This document shows positions 14,506 through 16,428 of a DNA stretch of 16,428 bases, one piece after another. The notes under the pieces were generated by a model. The model worked only from the letters and a program-made list of their open reading frames with translations. It was not told the origin of the DNA and searched no databases. Both the position numbers and the translations under genes were made by a program. This DNA comes from an uncultured Bacilli bacterium (lineage in GTDB: Bacteria; Bacillota_I; Bacilli_A; RF39; UBA660), in NCBI GenBank assembly GCA_944345045.1, contig CALVMI010000041.1, positions 1-16,428 on the forward strand, given 5' to 3'. Position 1 is the stretch's first letter; every line of letters starts with the position of its first letter.

Positions 14506-15111
14506 ATGAACGATATACCTTTTTACAAATATGAATATGCGAAAAAAATGCTTGAAACTGAACTGGACATATTATTATCTGAATTCAAAAGAAAGCATGG
14601 GTACACACCGGTAGAACATGTAAAATCTAGAATCAAAACAATGGATAGTATTCAAAAAAAATTAAAGAAAAAAGGACAAATATTTACAGAAGAAAATGTT
14701 GAAAAATATATTTTAGATGTCATTGGTATTCGTATTGTAGTTTCCTTTTTAAGTGATGTATATGATATTGTTTCTCTAATTAGTAATTCAACAAATATTT
14801 TAATTAAAAATCGTAAAGATTACATTAAGGAACCAAAGTCTTCTGGCTATAGTAGTTATCATATGATTGTTCTTGTTCCAATTTATTTAGAAGGTTATGT
14901 GGAATATTTATCCGCAGAAATTCAAATCAGAACAGTTGCAATGGATTTTTGGGCTAGTTTAGATCATAAAATGCGTTATAAATTTCCAGAAAGAATTCCT
15001 GATGAACTACAACAAGAATTAATGAATTATGCAGAAGATATTCAAGAATTAGATCGTAAAATGTATGAAATTAATAAGGTAGTAATGAAATATGAACAAG
15101 AAAGACATTAA
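14506..15111 (+). CDS. relQ: Small alarmone synthetase, RelQ/YjbM type
   Basis: RelQ transfers pyrophosphate from ATP to GDP or GTP to make (p)ppGpp, in the cytoplasm, without the hydrolase and regulatory domains of long Rel. The 201 residues hold a single RelA/SpoT synthetase domain with the expected elements: SRIKTMDSIQKKLKKKG (41-57), DVIGIRIV with Asp71, PKSSGYSSYH (110-119) with the guanine-stacking Tyr115, AEIQIRT with the metal-binding Glu138, and MDFWASLDHKMRYK. These positions and the length match Bacillus SAS1 (RelQ) better than RelP. AGGAG is 12 bases before the ATG, a long spacing. A terminator-like hairpin in the leader may regulate it. The 3' end overlaps mutY by 20 bases. Confidence 0.93.
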   Translation: MNDIPFYKYEYAKKMLETELDILLSEFKRKHGYTPVEHVKSRIKTMDSIQKKLKKKGQIFTEENVEKYILDVIGIRIVVSFLSDVYDIVSLISNSTNILIKNRKDYIKEPKSSGYSSYHMIVLVPIYLEGYVEYLSAEIQIRTVAMDFWASLDHKMRYKFPERIPDELQQELMNYAEDIQELDRKMYEINKVVMKYEQERH

Positions 15112-16135
15112 AAAACTACTAAATTGGTATCAAAATTCTAAAAGAGATTTGCCGTGGCGTCACACAAAAGATCCCTATAAAATATGGATTTCTGAAACAA
15201 TGCTTCAACAAACAAGAGTAGAAACAGTAATTCCTTATTATAATAATTTTTTAGAAAGTCTTCCTACCATAAAAGATTTAGCAAACGTAAAAGAAGATAA
15301 ACTTTTAAAATTGTGGGAAGGTTTAGGTTATTATAGTAGGGCAAGAAATTTACAAAAAACAGCTAAAATCATCATTGAAAATCAAAAAGGGACATTGCCA
15401 GATTCTAAAGAAGAACTAGAAAATCTACCTGGAATCGGACCTTATACAGTAGGAGCGATTCTTTCAATCGCTTATTCACAAGAAGAACCAGCGATTGATG
15501 GTAATGTTATGCGTGTCCTATCAAGAGTTTATGAAGAAAAAGAAGATATTTCGAAAAAGAAAGTTCGCGAAAAATATTATGTGATATTAAAAAAACTTAT
15601 GAAAAAAGAAAATCCATCTGATTTTACTCAAAGTTTTATTGAATTAGGTGCTCTAATATGTACAAAAAATCCAAGTTGTACTATTTGTCCTTTACAAAAC
15701 TGTTGCAAGTCTTATAAACATCATACTGTCCTAGAGTATCCTATTAAGAAAAAGAAAAAGGAGAAACCAAATATTTTAAAAACCGTATTTATTTTCGAAT
15801 ATCAAAATACATATATGATTCGTAAAAGAAATGAAGAAGGCATTTTAGCCAATCTTTATGAATTTCCTAATGTGGAAAACTTTTTAACTAAAGATGAATT
15901 AGAAAGCTTTTTAAAAAGGAAAAAAATAGCTTATACAAGCATACAAGAATTAGGTGAAGTTACGCACATTTTTTCTCATCAAAAATGGTTGCTAAGAGTT
16001 TACTTGATTTCGTTAAAGAAAAAAGTTTCAAATAACCTTTTTGTAACCAAAAAAGAGTTACAAGAGATTTATTCTTTACCAACTGTTTTTCAAAAAGCTT
16101 GGAATTTAAAAAAAGAATCTACCTCTCAGTTTTAG
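15092..16135 (+). CDS. mutY: A/G-specific adenine DNA glycosylase
   Basis: MutY removes adenine mispaired with 8-oxoguanine. In the 347 residues: catalytic Glu35 in ISETMLQQT; helix-hairpin-helix LPGIGPYTVG (112-121); catalytic Asp136 in PAIDGNVMR; an iron-sulfur cluster motif with Cys190, Cys196, Cys199 and Cys205; and a C-terminal MutT-like lesion-recognition domain with HIFSHQKW (292-299). Spacing of the first two cysteines is five residues, where many MutY proteins have six. The start lies inside the relQ coding sequence with only a weak AAGG upstream, so translation is probably coupled to relQ. The last 17 bases overlap the convergent minus-strand gene, and the stop codon lies in a shared bidirectional terminator. 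Confidence 0.96.
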   Translation: MNKKDIKKLLNWYQNSKRDLPWRHTKDPYKIWISETMLQQTRVETVIPYYNNFLESLPTIKDLANVKEDKLLKLWEGLGYYSRARNLQKTAKIIIENQKGTLPDSKEELENLPGIGPYTVGAILSIAYSQEEPAIDGNVMRVLSRVYEEKEDISKKKVREKYYVILKKLMKKENPSDFTQSFIELGALICTKNPSCTICPLQNCCKSYKHHTVLEYPIKKKKKEKPNILKTVFIFEYQNTYMIRKRNEEGILANLYEFPNVENFLTKDELESFLKRKKIAYTSIQELGEVTHIFSHQKWLLRVYLISLKKKVSNNLFVTKKELQEIYSLPTVFQKAWNLKKESTSQF

Positions 16136-16144
16136 ATTCTTTTT
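16110..16144. terminator. Bidirectional terminator carrying the stop codons of both mutY and the holin-like gene
   Basis: AAAAAGAATCTA (16110-16121) and TAGATTCTTTTT (16133-16144) are exact reverse complements around an 11-base loop, with an A-run before and a T-run after. The mutY TAG is 16133-16135 and the minus-strand gene's TAG is read from 16121-16119. Confidence 0.9.
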
Positions 16145-16397
16145 GGGTTTGATATTCCTTATAAGCATCTTTAAGGTTTTTAATTAAATCATAGGTTCCA
16201 CCGGCCATTAAACCACTCATTGCAACAGCCATGCTAAAATCTTTAGTAATGATCCATTCTACAAGAGCAAACAAAAGACCAATCGTTAAGTTTTGAAGGG
16301 GAATCATATAATCCTTAAACCAACTAATCTTTTTCGCAAGAAAACCAAACAAGATTGTTACAAACATTGTAATAATCGTTAATATTTCACTTGTCAT
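16119..16397 (-). CDS. Holin-like small membrane protein
   Basis: This 92-residue protein has a hydrophobic span at about 5-21, further hydrophobic segments at about 31-51 and 55-67, and a charged C-terminus (KNLKDAYKEYQTQKESKTER). This is the size and layout of a phage-type holin, and the GLMAGGTYDLIKN segment resembles the C-terminal hydrophobic region of one phage-holin Pfam family (I believe Phage_holin_5_2). An excellent AAGGAGG (16410-16404), six bases before the ATG, supports the start. No lysin or other phage gene is visible here, though the upstream side is cut by the window edge. It could equally be a domesticated small membrane protein. Confidence 0.7.
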   Translation of the reverse strand: MTSEILTIITMFVTILFGFLAKKISWFKDYMIPLQNLTIGLLFALVEWIITKDFSMAVAMSGLMAGGTYDLIKNLKDAYKEYQTQKESKTER

Positions 16398-16420
16398 AAA
16401 ATTCCTCCTTTATATAAAAT

Positions 16421-16426
16421 ATTCTA
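16421..16426 (-). promoter_or_regulatory. Possible -10 element of the holin-like gene
   Basis: On the minus strand, TAGAAT lies 24 bases before the start codon and 11 before the ribosome binding site. The -35 region is outside the window. Confidence 0.3.
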
Positions 16427-16428
16427 AA

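Noticed and set aside
1..16428. Mycoplasma-type code (TGA as Trp)
   Set aside because: tex and the PAP2 gene end in TGA, and tryptophans at conserved positions are all TGG.

Overview
The window looks like a chromosomal segment of a very AT-rich, low-GC Gram-positive bacterium (Bacillota, class Bacilli or a Mollicutes-like gut lineage). The gene content supports this: a short RelQ-type alarmone synthetase, a YtxH protein, Tex, Lgt, a CmpB-family membrane protein, and strong AGGAGG-like ribosome binding sites. TGG encodes Trp, and TGA serves as the stop codon of at least two genes (tex and the PAP2 gene), so this is the standard bacterial code and not the Mycoplasma code. The lineage assignment is inference; I cannot place it more precisely without a search.

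Layout. Positions 1-345 hold a tiny hydrophobic ORF at the left edge. Facing it is a well-formed minus-strand promoter, two tandem hairpins and an intrinsic terminator, which together predict a small antisense RNA. This has the architecture of a type I toxin-antitoxin locus and is the most interesting candidate here. Then follow uvrA (346-3156), a divergent RNB-domain ribonuclease with an unusual helical N-terminus (3203-5215), lgt (5255-6067) with a small membrane-anchored extracytoplasmic protein (6076-6561), an unrecognised 569-residue protein (6625-8334), tex (8388-10508), a repeat-bearing spacer (10509-10698), asnB (10699-12519) and a PAP2 phosphatase (12634-13227). The PAP2 gene overlaps tail to tail with a CmpB-family membrane gene on the minus strand (13186-13899). 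A divergent promoter region separates that gene from ytxH-like (14023-14418). The window closes with relQ (14506-15111) overlapping mutY (15092-16135), which converges on and overlaps a holin-like gene (16119-16397, minus).

Functionally this is mostly housekeeping: DNA repair (UvrA, MutY), RNA turnover or transcription accessory functions (RNB nuclease, Tex), envelope biogenesis (Lgt, PAP2, CmpB-like, anchored protein), and stress or nutrient physiology (RelQ, AsnB, YtxH). Most genes appear to have their own promoter. Exceptions are lgt with its small partner and relQ with mutY, which look co-transcribed or translationally coupled. The architecture is highly compacted. Stop codons repeatedly lie inside terminator hairpins, T-tracts of terminators run straight into extended -10 promoters, and two convergent pairs overlap within coding sequence.

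No rRNA, tRNA, CRISPR array, insertion sequence or transposase is visible. Several coding starts given here are moved downstream of the longest reading frame, because the Shine-Dalgarno spacing favours an internal ATG.
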